Positions 44,472 to 53,791 are shown, counted from the stretch's first letter. The stretch is 64,000 nt of DNA from Candidatus Thiodiazotropha sp. (ex Monitilora ramsayi) (GCA_025655575.1 JAHXIP010000001.1:372001-436000); one strand, 5' to 3'. Made by a program: numbers and translations. The notes: generated by a model from the sequence alone, not told the origin.

Positions 44472-45935
44472 TTAACCAGCCTTGGCCAAGACATCACCTT
44501 CGATGCCCAGGCCTCTGGCTACACCCTCACCATAGGCCGGGTCAGCCTGGGTGAAGTGGGCAATCTGCCTAAGCTGGATATCACGGGGTACATCGCGCAT
44601 GGTGCCGACCAGGTTGTCGATCAGCTCCTGCTGCTTTTGCGGACTCATCAGGCGGTAGAGGTCTCCGGCCTGTGTGTAGTCGTCGTTGCCTGCACGATGG
44701 TCATAGCGGTCAGCGTCACCGTCGATCTGAAGCGGTGGCTCTTGCACGCTATAGTCGTCTGCCGCACCGTTGAAGTTGTTAGGTTGATAAACAGGCGCTC
44801 CATCACCATTGCCATCGAAGCGCATGTGGCCGTCGCGATGATAACTGTGTACCGGGCAGCGCGGTTTGTTGACCGGCAGCGAGGCATAGTTGATGCCGAT
44901 GCGATATCTGTGTGCATCAGGATAGGACATCAGCCTGGCCTGCAACATCTTATCCGGCGAGGCACCGAAGCCGGGGGGGAGGTTACCGGGTTCGAAGGCT
45001 GCCTGTTCCACTTCGGCAAAGTGGTTCACCGGATTGCGGTTGAGCGCCAACTCACCTACCTCAATCAACGGATAGTCTTTGTAAGGCCAGACTTTGGTGA
45101 GGTCGAAGGGGTTGAGATGATAACTCGCCGCTTCGGCCTCCGGCATGATCTGCACCTTGACCGTCCAACGGGGATGGTCTCCCTTCTCGATGGCTTGGTG
45201 GAGATCACGACGATGGTGATCGGGGTCCTGTCCTGCGATCTGCGCTGCCTCATCGGCGGGCATGCAGTCGATACCCTGTACGGTCTTGAAGTGCCACTTC
45301 ACCCAGTAGCGTTCTCCCTGGGCATTCCACAGGCTGAAGGTATGGCTGCCGAAGCCGTCCATGTTGCGTAGGGTACGCGGGATGCCCCGCTCACCGAACA
45401 GCCAGGTGACCTGGTGCAGCGATTCCGGCGACAGGGACCAGAAATCCCACTGCATGGTGTTGTCACGCATGCCGGTATCGGGGAGGCGTTTCTGTGAGTG
45501 GATGAAGTCGGAGAATTTCAGCGGGTCACGGATGAAGAAGACCGGGGTATTGTTACCCACCAGGTCCCAGTTGCCCTCTTCGGTATAGAACTTGATCGCG
45601 AAACCGCGAGGATCGCGTACAGTATCAGCAGAACCCAGCTCACCCGCAACAGTGGAGAAGCGCACAAAGGTCTCACAGCTGTTGCCAATCTTAGAGAAGA
45701 GCTTTGCACAGGTGTAACGGGAGAGGTCGCCGGTGACGGTGAATTTGCCGTAGGCACCCGCCCCCTTCGCGTGTACTACTCGCTCGGGGACACGTTCCCG
45801 GTTGAAGTGGGCCATCTTTTCCAGCAGATGGACATCCTGCATCAGGACAGGTCCTCTTGGTCCGGCAGTGACTGAATTCTGGTTGTCGGCTACGGGACAG
45901 CCGGCTGCGGTTGTCATCGTTTTCTTCTCGCTCAT
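44472..45935 (-). CDS. katA: Monofunctional heme catalase
   Basis: 487 residues from the ATG at 45935, preceded by GGAGA at eight bases; frames open earlier are unlikely. Catalytic residues are visible: His in [12 protein letters not shown], Asn in [12 protein letters not shown], and the proximal Tyr in [14 protein letters not shown]. The small-subunit clade 3 pattern is supported by length. Catalase dismutates H2O2 in the cytosol. It is divergent from oxyR with an OxyR operator between them (46040-46076), so it is almost certainly peroxide-inducible. A strong terminator follows. Confidence 0.97.
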   Translation of the reverse strand: MSEKKTMTTAAGCPVADNQNSVTAGPRGPVLMQDVHLLEKMAHFNRERVPERVVHAKGAGAYGKFTVTGDLSRYTCAKLFSKIGNSCETFVRFSTVAGELGSADTVRDPRGFAIKFYTEEGNWDLVGNNTPVFFIRDPLKFSDFIHSQKRLPDTGMRDNTMQWDFWSLSPESLHQVTWLFGERGIPRTLRNMDGFGSHTFSLWNAQGERYWVKWHFKTVQGIDCMPADEAAQIAGQDPDHHRRDLHQAIEKGDHPRWTVKVQIMPEAEAASYHLNPFDLTKVWPYKDYPLIEVGELALNRNPVNHFAEVEQAAFEPGNLPPGFGASPDKMLQARLMSYPDAHRYRIGINYASLPVNKPRCPVHSYHRDGHMRFDGNGDGAPVYQPNNFNGAADDYSVQEPPLQIDGDADRYDHRAGNDDYTQAGDLYRLMSPQKQQELIDNLVGTMRDVPRDIQLRQIAHFTQADPAYGEGVARGLGIEGDVLAKAG

Positions 45936-46039
45936 GTTTTGTGTCTCCATTGGTTTGATTGAGGGATGCAGTCCAGTGCCAGAGAGTGCTTTCTGGGTAT
46001 GCATGAGGTGAGTTTGGGCCTGATTTATAAATATGTAAA

Positions 46040-46076
46040 AACGATTATTACTATGTATTTGATAGTAATTGTCTAT
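46040..46076. promoter_or_regulatory. OxyR operator between catalase and oxyR
   Basis: The 37-base site fits the OxyR contact pattern of four tetranucleotides with seven-base spacers. From left: AACG (two of four matches to ATAG), CTAT (46051-46054), then GTATTTG, then ATAG (46062-46065) and CTAT (46073-46076). Three of the four elements are perfect and all spacings are seven bases. A TATAAA just beyond it on the minus strand (about 46025-46030) could be the -10 of the catalase promoter. Confidence 0.75.
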
Positions 46077-46219
46077 TTTCAAGAAGTGCCATGTTTTTAA
46101 TGAGTTAGCAGGTACCCGGTATTCTTGAATGGCTTTGCTTGAAGATTTTTTGCTCGTTCTTGGTGATATGTCTGGTGTATCATCAGGTTATTAATCATTG
46201 TTAGCGACGATCAATATTC

Positions 46220-47134
46220 ATGAATCTACGCGATCTTAAGTACCTTATTGCTGTGGCGGAAACAGAGCACTTTGGCCATGCGGCCGCCCGCTGTTACGTC
46301 AGTCAGCCGACGCTTAGTGGTCAGATAAAGAAGCTGGAGCAGGAATTGGGCGTGATCCTCTTCGAGCGGACCAACCGCTCCGTTTCGATCACACCGGTCG
46401 GGACGGAGATTGTTAAGCACGCCAAGCTGATCCTGGAACAGGCCGACGTGATCAAACAGCTGGCTCAGGCCCAGCGCGACCCCTTGGCAGGTGCACTACG
46501 GGTCGGGGCGATCCCCACTGTGAGCCCTTATCTCATCCCTCTGATTCTTCTACCCCTGAAAAAGAGATACCCACAGATGCGGCTGGTGCTCTCCGAAGAG
46601 ATCACCGACATGCTGACCCAACGGCTGCTGGCACATCAGATCGATGTGGCGATTCTTGCCACAGAAGTGAAGGAGCCGGAGCTGGAGGTCATGCCTCTGT
46701 TTGAGGAACCCTTCTGGCTGGCCCATCCCAGGGATCACGAGATCTATCACAAAGAAGAGATTACCCGCCGGGATCTGAGTCGTATCAATTTGCTGTTACT
46801 GGCGGATGGGCACTGTCTGACCCATCAGGTGATGGATGTCTGCCGGCTCAGGGAGAGCGCCATGGATGATGAGATGGCCGACCTGCGGGCTGCCAGTCTC
46901 GAGACCCTGCTACAGCTGGTAGGTGCGGGATTCGGTTGTACCCTGGTGCCAGCGCTGGCCATACAGGGTGCCTGGACCACCGATTCCGGTATTATTGCCC
47001 GCAAGCTGCCATTGAAAGACGCCTTTCGCCGGGTGCAGTTTGTCTATCGCAAGACCTTTCCGCGCAAGCAGGCGTTGCTGGCGCTGGCGGAGGTCATACG
47101 ATCGCAGTTGCCGAACACGGTGCGTGCGCTATAG
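46220..47134 (+). CDS. oxyR: OxyR, hydrogen-peroxide-sensing LysR regulator
   Basis: 304 residues. The N-terminal LysR helix-turn-helix is MNLRDLKYLIAVAETEHFGH, then CYVSQPTLSGQIKKLE. The two redox cysteines that form the peroxide-triggered disulfide are present in GHCLTHQVMDVC, spaced as in E. coli Cys199 and Cys208. The conserved ETLLQLVGAGFGCTLVP follows. OxyR activates catalase and peroxide-defence genes. It is divergent from katA, with a well-formed operator between them that would also autoregulate oxyR. Confidence 0.97.
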   Translation: MNLRDLKYLIAVAETEHFGHAAARCYVSQPTLSGQIKKLEQELGVILFERTNRSVSITPVGTEIVKHAKLILEQADVIKQLAQAQRDPLAGALRVGAIPTVSPYLIPLILLPLKKRYPQMRLVLSEEITDMLTQRLLAHQIDVAILATEVKEPELEVMPLFEEPFWLAHPRDHEIYHKEEITRRDLSRINLLLLADGHCLTHQVMDVCRLRESAMDDEMADLRAASLETLLQLVGAGFGCTLVPALAIQGAWTTDSGIIARKLPLKDAFRRVQFVYRKTFPRKQALLALAEVIRSQLPNTVRAL

Positions 47135-47250
47135 ACAGTCTCGTTTATCATTAGACCCGCTCAGAGCTTGCTAAAGATTTTGATGCGTTTCCCCCCCGGG
47201 GTGTTTGACATGCCGGTACAGTGTCCACGGCTGAATACAGGAGAAGTACC

Positions 47251-48495
47251 ATGTCTGCCGCCGAATCCCAGAGAGAGTCACAGCTGTTCTCCGATCTATT
47301 GGAAATCGATAGTGAGAGTGGTCCCAGGCTTTTATCCGGTGTACATCCATTATCCGATCTGCTCTCTCTCGATGCCGAGGAGGTACTGGAAGCCTTTCGC
47401 AAGAGCCAGGTCAATGACTTCACGCGAGTGATCGGTGAGCTGGATGGTGAAGGCAATTCCCTGCATTGTCTCTTTGCCGAGATGAAGTCTATAGCCGAGC
47501 AGGACCCCCATAACCGTTTCAATGAACTGGAGCTGTTTCAACCCGGCGCCATGCAGTCGATGTTCATGGAGCTGCATGCGCATGTGATGAGCCACCCGGT
47601 GTGGCGCCACCCCTGTTTCATCCGTATCTTCAAGGGTGATTTTGAGCGTGAGCAGTTAGAGGGTTTCGCGCTCAATTACTTTAATCAGGTCAAAAACACC
47701 CGTCAGTGTGTGGCACTGGCACAAGGGCGTTTTTCTGGTTTTATCTCTCTACCATACGGTGCACTCAATGAGCGGGTCTCTGAGCTGGCGCAGATTATCC
47801 TGGCGCAGTTGCTGGCTGATGAATATGGTGTAGGCACACACCCTATCGATGATTATCCTGATCTGGCCAGTCTGCTTGGCTCCACCACGCACATCGTCAT
47901 GTATCGACAGCTCTTCGAGGGGCTCGGCATTCCCTTCGAGCAACAGGATGTGCCGATGCTGCACGGGGTAGCCGACAATGTATTGATCCAGCGGCTGTTG
48001 GCGGGACACCCGGATTTTAATCTGGTAGAGGCCTTGGCTTCGGTCGGTCTCGGCATGGAGTGGGGTGTACCTGAGTTCTTCAGCTTGTTGCTCGGCGGTA
48101 TGATTCGTTGGGCTTGGCAGAATGAAATGCCGCTAACCCAGCACCACCTGATTGTTTTTATTGCCCATGTACAGTACGACGTATTGCATGCCATCTCGGT
48201 GATGCTGGCAACCAGCCTGTTCGGTCATGAGTCATCGACCATGCACCAGATCAAACAGGCAACCAATATCCTGATGTCGGGGCGATACAACATGATGAGC
48301 GGTCTCTACCGTTATCTGTTTGATGAGCCTTGCGATGATATCAGCGGGATCGGTCTCGACTCGTGCTATCACATCACTGACCGCAGAATTGAAAAGGCTT
48401 TGATCGAAGCCAGGCAGTCAGTGGCGGATAAGACTGTGGTGGATGCGGCTGATTACAAAGCTAGCCGCAGCGTGCCTTTTGTCTTCAGTAACTAA
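47251..48495 (+). CDS. Heme-oxygenase-like diiron (iron-containing redox enzyme) family protein
   Basis: 414 residues from the ATG at 47251 (AGGAG seven bases upstream). The C-terminal two-thirds is an all-helical heme-oxygenase-like fold with the metal-ligand pattern of the HDO/PqqC-like superfamily: ALNYFNQVKNTRQ, then LLADEYGVGTHPIDDY with the D-E-x-G-x-G signature, then a late QHHLIVFIAHVQYDVLHA with the H-x4-D-x2-H-type ligands. These proteins include oxygen-activating diiron enzymes (such as UndA and SznF) and cofactor-independent members. The reaction is unknown. It is downstream of oxyR, in the same direction, about 115 bases away. Confidence 0.75.
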   Translation: MSAAESQRESQLFSDLLEIDSESGPRLLSGVHPLSDLLSLDAEEVLEAFRKSQVNDFTRVIGELDGEGNSLHCLFAEMKSIAEQDPHNRFNELELFQPGAMQSMFMELHAHVMSHPVWRHPCFIRIFKGDFEREQLEGFALNYFNQVKNTRQCVALAQGRFSGFISLPYGALNERVSELAQIILAQLLADEYGVGTHPIDDYPDLASLLGSTTHIVMYRQLFEGLGIPFEQQDVPMLHGVADNVLIQRLLAGHPDFNLVEALASVGLGMEWGVPEFFSLLLGGMIRWAWQNEMPLTQHHLIVFIAHVQYDVLHAISVMLATSLFGHESSTMHQIKQATNILMSGRYNMMSGLYRYLFDEPCDDISGIGLDSCYHITDRRIEKALIEARQSVADKTVVDAADYKASRSVPFVFSN

Positions 48496-48636
48496 CGTGA
48501 AGTGTTCACTGGTAACAAGGTATGCATGTGCTGCACTTGTAGTGCATCGGTTTTCTTTTTCGGCTATGGCAAAATAGCGCCCTTTCAGCGATGAACCTGA
48601 GCGCCATCGCCAGTCAGCCATTCTCGGAGAAATCAC

Positions 48637-49674
48637 ATGCAGCAGTTCAATAGTGAGGCGGGCGAGGCCTTCCGCAAGCGTCTCATCGCCACCGCGAAAG
48701 GCTCCCACGGAGCCAAGGATATGAGTCGGGAAGCGGCGAGGGAAGCGTTGACCTTTCTGATGTCTGTAGAGGCCCATCCTGCACAAGTCGGCGCTTTCCT
48801 GACGGCTATGCGCTTCAAGGGCTCACGGGTAGAGGAGATGAAGGGATTCCTCGATGCCATGGAAGGGAGTGCCACGCTTATCTCTCCTAAGGTTGAGGGA
48901 CTGCTCAACTGTAACGGTCCCTACGATGGCCGCAAAAAATCACTGCATCTGAGTCTGGCGGCAGCGATCGTGGTGGCCGCTGCTGGTGTACCGGTGATCA
49001 TGCACTCGAATACCGGATTACCACCGAAGGATGGTATCACTACAGCACGTCTTCTTGAGGCCTTGGGAATTCCCGCCTATCGCGAGCCCGTGCAGGTGGC
49101 AAAAGATATTGAGGAGAAGGGTTTCGGTCATCTTCACGCCAGTCGCTATCTGCATGGTGTCGAGCGATTAAAGCCGATTCGGCAGACACTCTTCTATCGT
49201 TCTTTTTTGCATGCCTGCGAGGTGATGCTGAATCCAGGGAATGCAGCCTTTTCACTCGTCGGTGCAGCGCATAAAAGCTTTCTGGAACGTTTTGCTACCG
49301 TTACGGGAGAGCGGGGTCAACAGCGGGTGATGGCGGTACAGGGTCTTGACGGTGGTGATGAGATGCCACTGCAACCTGTGGCTGTGGCTGAGTACGCCGA
49401 TGGCACGCTCTCCCAATATACCCTCGACCCCGCAGACTATGGATTGGCTCATCGTAAACACCATCCTTGTGAATCAGCGGAGAAGACCGCGCTTTTAGTC
49501 AAAGAAACTCTCAATGGTGAACATGAGCCTCTACTGGAGGGTGTTATCTTTAATGCGGGCGTGCGGCTATATCTCTCCGGTCGTGCGGTGAGTATTGCTG
49601 TTGGCATAGAACAAGCAAAAGAGATTGTATCGACAGGTGGTGCTGCAGAGAAACTCTTGGAGCTGCAGTTCTGA
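48637..49674 (+). CDS. TrpD2-like (YbiB-type) glycosyl transferase family protein
   Basis: 345 residues with the nucleoside phosphorylase/phosphoribosyltransferase fold of anthranilate phosphoribosyltransferase: REALTFLMSVEAHPAQVGAFL (N-terminal helical part), NCNGPYDGRKKSLHLSLAAA (glycine-rich substrate loop), then MHSNTGLPPKDGITTARLLEALG, and the C-terminal IFNAGVRLYLSGRAVSIAVG. The PRPP-binding GTGGD motif of true TrpD is altered (here GPYDGRKKS), and there is no trp operon nearby, so it fits the YbiB/TrpD2 branch, for which nucleic-acid binding rather than tryptophan synthesis has been shown. Confidence 0.88.
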   Translation: MQQFNSEAGEAFRKRLIATAKGSHGAKDMSREAAREALTFLMSVEAHPAQVGAFLTAMRFKGSRVEEMKGFLDAMEGSATLISPKVEGLLNCNGPYDGRKKSLHLSLAAAIVVAAAGVPVIMHSNTGLPPKDGITTARLLEALGIPAYREPVQVAKDIEEKGFGHLHASRYLHGVERLKPIRQTLFYRSFLHACEVMLNPGNAAFSLVGAAHKSFLERFATVTGERGQQRVMAVQGLDGGDEMPLQPVAVAEYADGTLSQYTLDPADYGLAHRKHHPCESAEKTALLVKETLNGEHEPLLEGVIFNAGVRLYLSGRAVSIAVGIEQAKEIVSTGGAAEKLLELQF

Positions 49675-50017
49675 AGTTGAAAATCCGTGCCTTATTAATT
49701 GCGATGGCAATCTCTATGTTGTGACAGTACATGGCACTATTGTTAACACGACATACTTAGTTACCGGGTTAATAGTTATCGCTTTACCCCTGACGAGTCC
49801 GCTGCAACATATGATCAGCCTGAGATATCGCTAGGTATCTGTTCTCGATTGATAGCCGATTGCTGGACTTCGCTCCAGATGTGGGTGAGGATCAGAGGTT
49901 CAATGAGAAATGGATCTTTGGATCAGCTTTCTACAATCAGAGAAGTGTCCGGTGAAACGACTCATCCAGTCTTTATTACCCGTTATATAGATAAAAAGTA
50001 TATTCAGGAGTCAATCA
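49675..50017. other. Intergenic region before nikR
   Basis: 343 bases. The promoter for nikR is expected here, with GTATATTCAGGAG giving a good ribosome site just before the ATG. An imperfect inverted repeat AGATATC...GGTATCT (about 49821-49838) is the only structure noted. No gene was recognised. Confidence 0.4.
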
Positions 50018-50485
50018 ATGGAGCGGATCACTATCTCGCTGGATACAGAACTGGCTGCAGAGTTCGATGGGCTGATCAAGCAACACGGGTATCGTAATCG
50101 ATCGGAAGCGGTGCGGGATCTGATCCGGCTCAAGCTCGAGTCCAAACGCTTGGAGCGGGAAGTCAAAGGCTACTGCGTCGGTACTATCACTTATGTCTAC
50201 AATCATGAGGAGCGGGAGCTGGCGAGTCGTCTGACCACGGTGCAGCACGAGCATCATGATCTCGCGGTCTCCACCATGCATGTACATCTGGATCATGATG
50301 ACTGTCTGGAAACCGTGGTGGTGAATGGACCGACCGCTCAGGTGCGGGCATTTGCCGAAGAGGTCATCGCCCGTCCCGGTGTCAGGCATGGGCAGCTGCA
50401 CCTGATCCCCGTGGAAGCGGAACATGCGACCCATGAGCATGGTCATGGCAAGCGGCGTCACCTCCACCGAACGCCGCGTACCTGA
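50018..50485 (+). CDS. nikR: NikR, nickel-responsive transcriptional regulator
   Basis: 155 residues. The N-terminal ribbon-helix-helix is MERITISLDTELAAEFD, then YRNRSEAVRDLIR. The C-terminal ACT-like metal domain carries the ligand set seen in NikR: His in VQHEHHDLAVSTMHVHLDHDDCLE, including HVHLDHDDC with the final Cys. A histidine-rich tail (HEHGHGKRRHLH) extends beyond the usual end. In most bacteria nickel-bound NikR represses nickel uptake genes. It lies directly upstream of a nickel transporter operon, supporting that role. A tandem TTCATA pair (50577-50601) lies between nikR and cbiM, but it is not a clear GTATGA-N16-TCATAC operator. Confidence 0.94.
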   Translation: MERITISLDTELAAEFDGLIKQHGYRNRSEAVRDLIRLKLESKRLEREVKGYCVGTITYVYNHEERELASRLTTVQHEHHDLAVSTMHVHLDHDDCLETVVVNGPTAQVRAFAEEVIARPGVRHGQLHLIPVEAEHATHEHGHGKRRHLHRTPRT

Positions 50486-50632
50486 CAAAGACCTCATTCT
50501 GTAGAGAATACGCGTTCAGCCTTGCGCACCAACCCGTGGTTGCGGTGGTGTTGCATGGAGACTACACTGCGTAAAGTTCATAATTTTTTAAAAAACTTCA
50601 TACGTCAGTGAAAGATCCTCAGGCGAACGCAG

Positions 50633-51244
50633 ATGGCCCACATTCCTGATGGCGTGTTGACCGCACCGGTCATGATTGGCGGGGCATTGGCCACCGTGGC
50701 TGCCCTGAGTGTTGCCCTGCGTCGACTCGACAGCGAGCGTATTCCCCAGGTCGCAGTGCTGTCTGCAGCCTTTTTTGTCTCTTCACTGGTGAGTATTCCT
50801 GTTGGGCCGGGAAGCGTTCACCTATTACTCAACGGTCTGATGGGAGCGATACTGGGTTGGGCGGCAGTGCCGGCCATTCTGGTTGCACTGGTGCTGCAGG
50901 CTATCTTCTTCGGCTATGGCGGTCTGGTGGTGCTTGGGGTGAATTGCATAAACATGGTGCTGCCGGCACTGATTTGTGCCGCACTTTTTGCCAGGCGCCT
51001 ACGGGATGTGGAATCTCAGAATGGTTTTATTCTGGGATTTCTTGCCGGTGGCTTGGGGGTTCTGCTGACAGGGTTTATGGTGGCGTCATCCATTGCTATC
51101 AGTAATCCGGACTATCTGCCGGCAGCCAAGGTGATGCTCTTTACCTATCTTCCTTTAATGATTGTAGAAGCGGTGGTCACGGGTGCAGCGATTGGTTTTG
51201 CGCGACGTGTGGCGCCTGAATTGTTGTTTTTGCCGGAGCGCTAG
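50633..51244 (+). CDS. cbiM: CbiM/NikM-type substrate-binding membrane component of a nickel/cobalt ECF transporter
   Basis: 203 residues beginning with the diagnostic MAHIPDG, whose N-terminal Met, His2 equivalent and following residues wrap the metal ion in this family. Six to seven membrane helices follow. The conserved HLLLNGLMGAILGW and NCINMVLPAL are visible. It is the S-component of an energy-coupling factor transporter. With nikR just upstream and the other components downstream in overlapping or near-touching frames, the substrate is most likely nickel rather than cobalt. Start ATG at 50633 follows CGAACGCAG. Confidence 0.93.
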   Translation: MAHIPDGVLTAPVMIGGALATVAALSVALRRLDSERIPQVAVLSAAFFVSSLVSIPVGPGSVHLLLNGLMGAILGWAAVPAILVALVLQAIFFGYGGLVVLGVNCINMVLPALICAALFARRLRDVESQNGFILGFLAGGLGVLLTGFMVASSIAISNPDYLPAAKVMLFTYLPLMIVEAVVTGAAIGFARRVAPELLFLPER

Positions 51245-51245
51245 C

Positions 51246-51851
51246 GTGGATAAAAAACTGGTGTTTTTATTAATCGTCATCTTCCTCTCTTTCAGTCCGT
51301 CGTTGCCGGCGCATGGTTTAAATTTATTAATTGCTGTTGAGGGCGACACCATTCGTGGCAGGGTGCATTTCGGTGGTGGGCACGGGGCCTCGGATTCCAT
51401 CATCACGATCAGTGATAGTGAAGGAAACAAGCTGGCCGATGTGACACCGAATGATAATGGTGAGTTTTCCTATACTGCGACTCAGCAAATGGACCATATG
51501 ATTGTGGCGGACAGTCGCGACGGTCATGTGATCAAGCGGTTGGTGGAAGCCGATGCATTGGTCTTCAATTCATCACAGCCTGATGCTATGGGGGAGCAAC
51601 CTGTGGAGGTTGGTAATGAGTCATCTGTTTCAGTTCCAGCATCTGAGAAATCAGTCGTGCCAGATGTACAGGAGATCAATTACAGCGTGGAACAGGCAGT
51701 GGCACGCCAACTGCGTCCGCTGCGGGAACAGCTGTTGGCGCATGATGAGCATGTGCGGTTAAGCGACATCCTGGGTGGTATCGGTTATATCATCGGGCTT
51801 GCGGGTTTGGGTCTCTGGTGGCGGGGTCGTCGGCCTGTGAAGCAAGAATGA
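51246..51851 (+). CDS. NikL-like accessory protein of the nickel ECF transporter
   Basis: 201 residues from the GTG at 51246, one base after the cbiM stop; the frame is open earlier but inside cbiM. It has a signal-type N-terminus (KLVFLLIVIFLSFSPSLPAHG) whose processed end is predicted to begin near the His-Gly of AHGLNLL, a carboxypeptidase-regulatory-like beta domain (TIRGRVHFGGGHGASDSIITI, described by position about 33-55) and a C-terminal membrane helix (DILGGIGYIIGLAGLGLWW). NikL proteins replace CbiN in nickel-type ECF systems. The stop overlaps cbiQ. Confidence 0.82.
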   Translation: MDKKLVFLLIVIFLSFSPSLPAHGLNLLIAVEGDTIRGRVHFGGGHGASDSIITISDSEGNKLADVTPNDNGEFSYTATQQMDHMIVADSRDGHVIKRLVEADALVFNSSQPDAMGEQPVEVGNESSVSVPASEKSVVPDVQEINYSVEQAVARQLRPLREQLLAHDEHVRLSDILGGIGYIIGLAGLGLWWRGRRPVKQE

Positions 51852-52609
51852 GTATGGAGCTTCTGGTCGTATCGGGCAGGCCGGGGAATTGGCTCTCCCT
51901 GCGCGATCCCCGCCTTCGAATTCTCATTGCCCTTGGATTCGCGCTGACTATAGTCAGTCTCAGACAGGTCCCGCTACTGTTACTGGCGTTATCTTTTTCC
52001 GTTGCACTTGTGCTATCAACCGGCTTGTCGCCAAGTCGTATTTTCAGGCGCTTGCTGGTCCTGGAAGGCTTCATGCTTGTACTGTTGCTCCTGCTGCCAT
52101 TCAGTGTGCCGGGTGAGGCCTGGTTTCGACTGGGTCCGATGACAGCCACTTGGGAGGGCTTTCAACAGGCAATTGTCATCCTGCTGAGGGCGAATGCGAT
52201 CGTATTCGCCTTGCTGGCCCTCGTAGGTACGTTGGAGCCCGTGGTGTTGGGACATGCTCTGTCCCGTCTGGGGGTGCCTGACAAACTGGCGCATCTTTTT
52301 CTCTTCACCGTGCGCTATCTTGGATTGCTACACGATGAATACCGCCGATTGCACAAAGCGATGCTCACCCGTGGCTTTGTGGCGAGAGGTAATCTTCACA
52401 CTTGGCGTTCTCTGGGTTGGTTGCTGGGAATGCTGCTGGTGCGTAGCCTGGAACGCTCCCAGAGAATTGTCGCCGCGATGAAATGCCGGGGCTTCAATGG
52501 CAGGTTTTATCTGCTGGATGGCCAACACTGGCGTTGGGCCGACAGTCTATATGCCCTGATAACAGTCACTGCTCTGTCTGTACTGTTGTTACTGGATGGA
52601 ATGACCTGA
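51848..52609 (+). CDS. cbiQ: CbiQ/NikQ-type transmembrane component of ECF transporter
   Basis: 253 residues from the ATG at 51848 that overlaps the NikL stop (ATGA). Five to six membrane helices. The two coupling-helix motifs of ECF T-components are visible: the ARxG-type in TRGFVARGNLHTWR and in ERSQRIVAAMKCRGFNG, which transmit ATPase motion to the S-component. It links the S-component with the ATPase. The last base of its stop is the first of cbiO. Confidence 0.92.
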   Translation: MSMELLVVSGRPGNWLSLRDPRLRILIALGFALTIVSLRQVPLLLLALSFSVALVLSTGLSPSRIFRRLLVLEGFMLVLLLLLPFSVPGEAWFRLGPMTATWEGFQQAIVILLRANAIVFALLALVGTLEPVVLGHALSRLGVPDKLAHLFLFTVRYLGLLHDEYRRLHKAMLTRGFVARGNLHTWRSLGWLLGMLLVRSLERSQRIVAAMKCRGFNGRFYLLDGQHWRWADSLYALITVTALSVLLLLDGMT

Positions 52610-53382
52610 TGGCGCTCCTCTTTTCTCTTGAGAAGGTCAGCTTCGGTTATCCAGCACATCCGGTATTGCGCGAGGTTGGGTTCAATCTGCATCCAAGGGA
52701 GCGTGTGGCACTGGTGGGAGCCAACGGTGCGGGTAAATCCACGCTGTTGCACGTACTGGTCGGCCTCTGCCTGCCCAGTGATGGGACAGTTGTCGCATTT
52801 GGGAAGTCGCGAAAGACAGAGAAGTCGTTTCGCGAGGTTCGTCTGCGCACCGGCCTGCTATTCCAGGATCCGGATGATCAGTTGTTTAGCCCTACCGTGC
52901 TGGAGGACGTGGTCTTTGGGCCACTGAATCAGGGCAAGTCCCAACAAGAGGCGCTGGAGATTGCCCATAAAACACTGCGTACTCTCGGTCTCGACGGTCT
53001 TGGTCATCGTGTCACACATAAGCTCTCCGGTGGAGAGAAAAGACTGGTGTCGCTGGCCACCGTATTAGCCATGCAACCGGATGTATTACTGCTGGACGAA
53101 CCTACCAACGGTCTGGATGAGGAGACTGAACAACGGCTGATCGAACATCTCGAGAGCCTGACTCAAGCCATCGTCTTCGTCTCTCACGATCGTCGTTTTG
53201 TCGAGCGGTTGGCCACACGCGCAGTGGTTTTGCAGGACGGTACGCTGCAGGATGCCGTTCTGCACAGCCATCCCCATAGTCATACTCATTCCCACCTGCA
53301 TATTCATGCCGCTGATGAGATGAAGCACGGTCATCAGGCAAAAAATACTCCGCCAGAGCACGGTGATCATCAACACGATTGA
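52609..53382 (+). CDS. cbiO: CbiO/NikO-type ATPase of the nickel ECF transporter, with a histidine-rich tail
   Basis: 257 residues from the ATG at 52609, which overlaps the cbiQ stop by one base. ABC motifs: Walker A VGANGAGKST, Q-loop FQDPDDQLFSPT, signature LSGGEKRL, Walker B VLLLDEPTNGLDEE, His switch VSHDRRF. The unusual part is the C-terminal tail of about 40 residues, which is dominated by His: HSHPHSHTHSHLHIH and later HGDHQHD. The tail could bind nickel in the cytosol, storing or handing on the imported metal, or sense it. This belongs to the nickel operon begun by cbiM. Confidence 0.95.
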   Translation: MALLFSLEKVSFGYPAHPVLREVGFNLHPRERVALVGANGAGKSTLLHVLVGLCLPSDGTVVAFGKSRKTEKSFREVRLRTGLLFQDPDDQLFSPTVLEDVVFGPLNQGKSQQEALEIAHKTLRTLGLDGLGHRVTHKLSGGEKRLVSLATVLAMQPDVLLLDEPTNGLDEETEQRLIEHLESLTQAIVFVSHDRRFVERLATRAVVLQDGTLQDAVLHSHPHSHTHSHLHIHAADEMKHGHQAKNTPPEHGDHQHD

Positions 53383-53466
53383 CTCTGTAACTTTTGCTAC
53401 ATAACCCGGCGGGTGTTGCGTTTAGTCTGTCTCCACTGATTCTTCAGTCATATCCAGGAGATCAAG

Positions 53467-53772
53467 ATGAAACCGATGAAGTTCTTTATCGATACTCACA
53501 ACAGCGCCAGCGATACCTTTCCAGCGGGACTGACGCCTGAGCAGTTCGAAAGCTTTTACGTTAGCTATGAACAGGCCTGTTATGAAGAGGAAGTCGTCCC
53601 TCTGCGGGTGCATGTCGGCTATGGAGAGGGACGTGCATTCTGCTTCACCATGGCGCCGGATGCTGAAGCGGTAAGACGCGCCCACGAGAAAGTTGGTCTG
53701 CCCTTCGAGACAATTACCGAAGTGACCACGGCCACACCGGGCGATACCTTCTTCAGGCGTTCCGCTGTCTAA
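53467..53772 (+). CDS. DUF4242 nickel-binding-type small protein
   Basis: A 101-residue ferredoxin-fold protein of the DUF4242 family (MKFFIDTHNSASDTFPAGLTPEQF as the opening, described by position 4-27; then VHVGYGEGRAFCFTMAPDAEAVRRAHEKVGL). A Streptomyces member (SCO4226) binds nickel through such residues. Its position 84 bases after cbiO, in the same direction, fits a cytosolic nickel carrier or buffer for the transporter. Ribosome site GGAG at seven bases. A long hairpin terminator follows. Confidence 0.85.
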   Translation: MKPMKFFIDTHNSASDTFPAGLTPEQFESFYVSYEQACYEEEVVPLRVHVGYGEGRAFCFTMAPDAEAVRRAHEKVGLPFETITEVTTATPGDTFFRRSAV

Positions 53773-53791
53773 GTGTCTCCGATTTTGGGGC

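Noticed and set aside
44556..45371. A 271-codon plus-strand frame
   Set aside because: It is exactly opposite the conserved catalase gene and has no family match.
48637..49674. Annotation as true anthranilate phosphoribosyltransferase (TrpD)
   Set aside because: The GTGGD-type PRPP motif is altered and no tryptophan genes are adjacent; the YbiB/TrpD2 branch fits better.
50486..50632. Classic NikR operator GTATGA-N16-TCATAC
   Set aside because: Only one half-site (TCATAC) is present; the partner position reads GTTCAT, with two of six matches.
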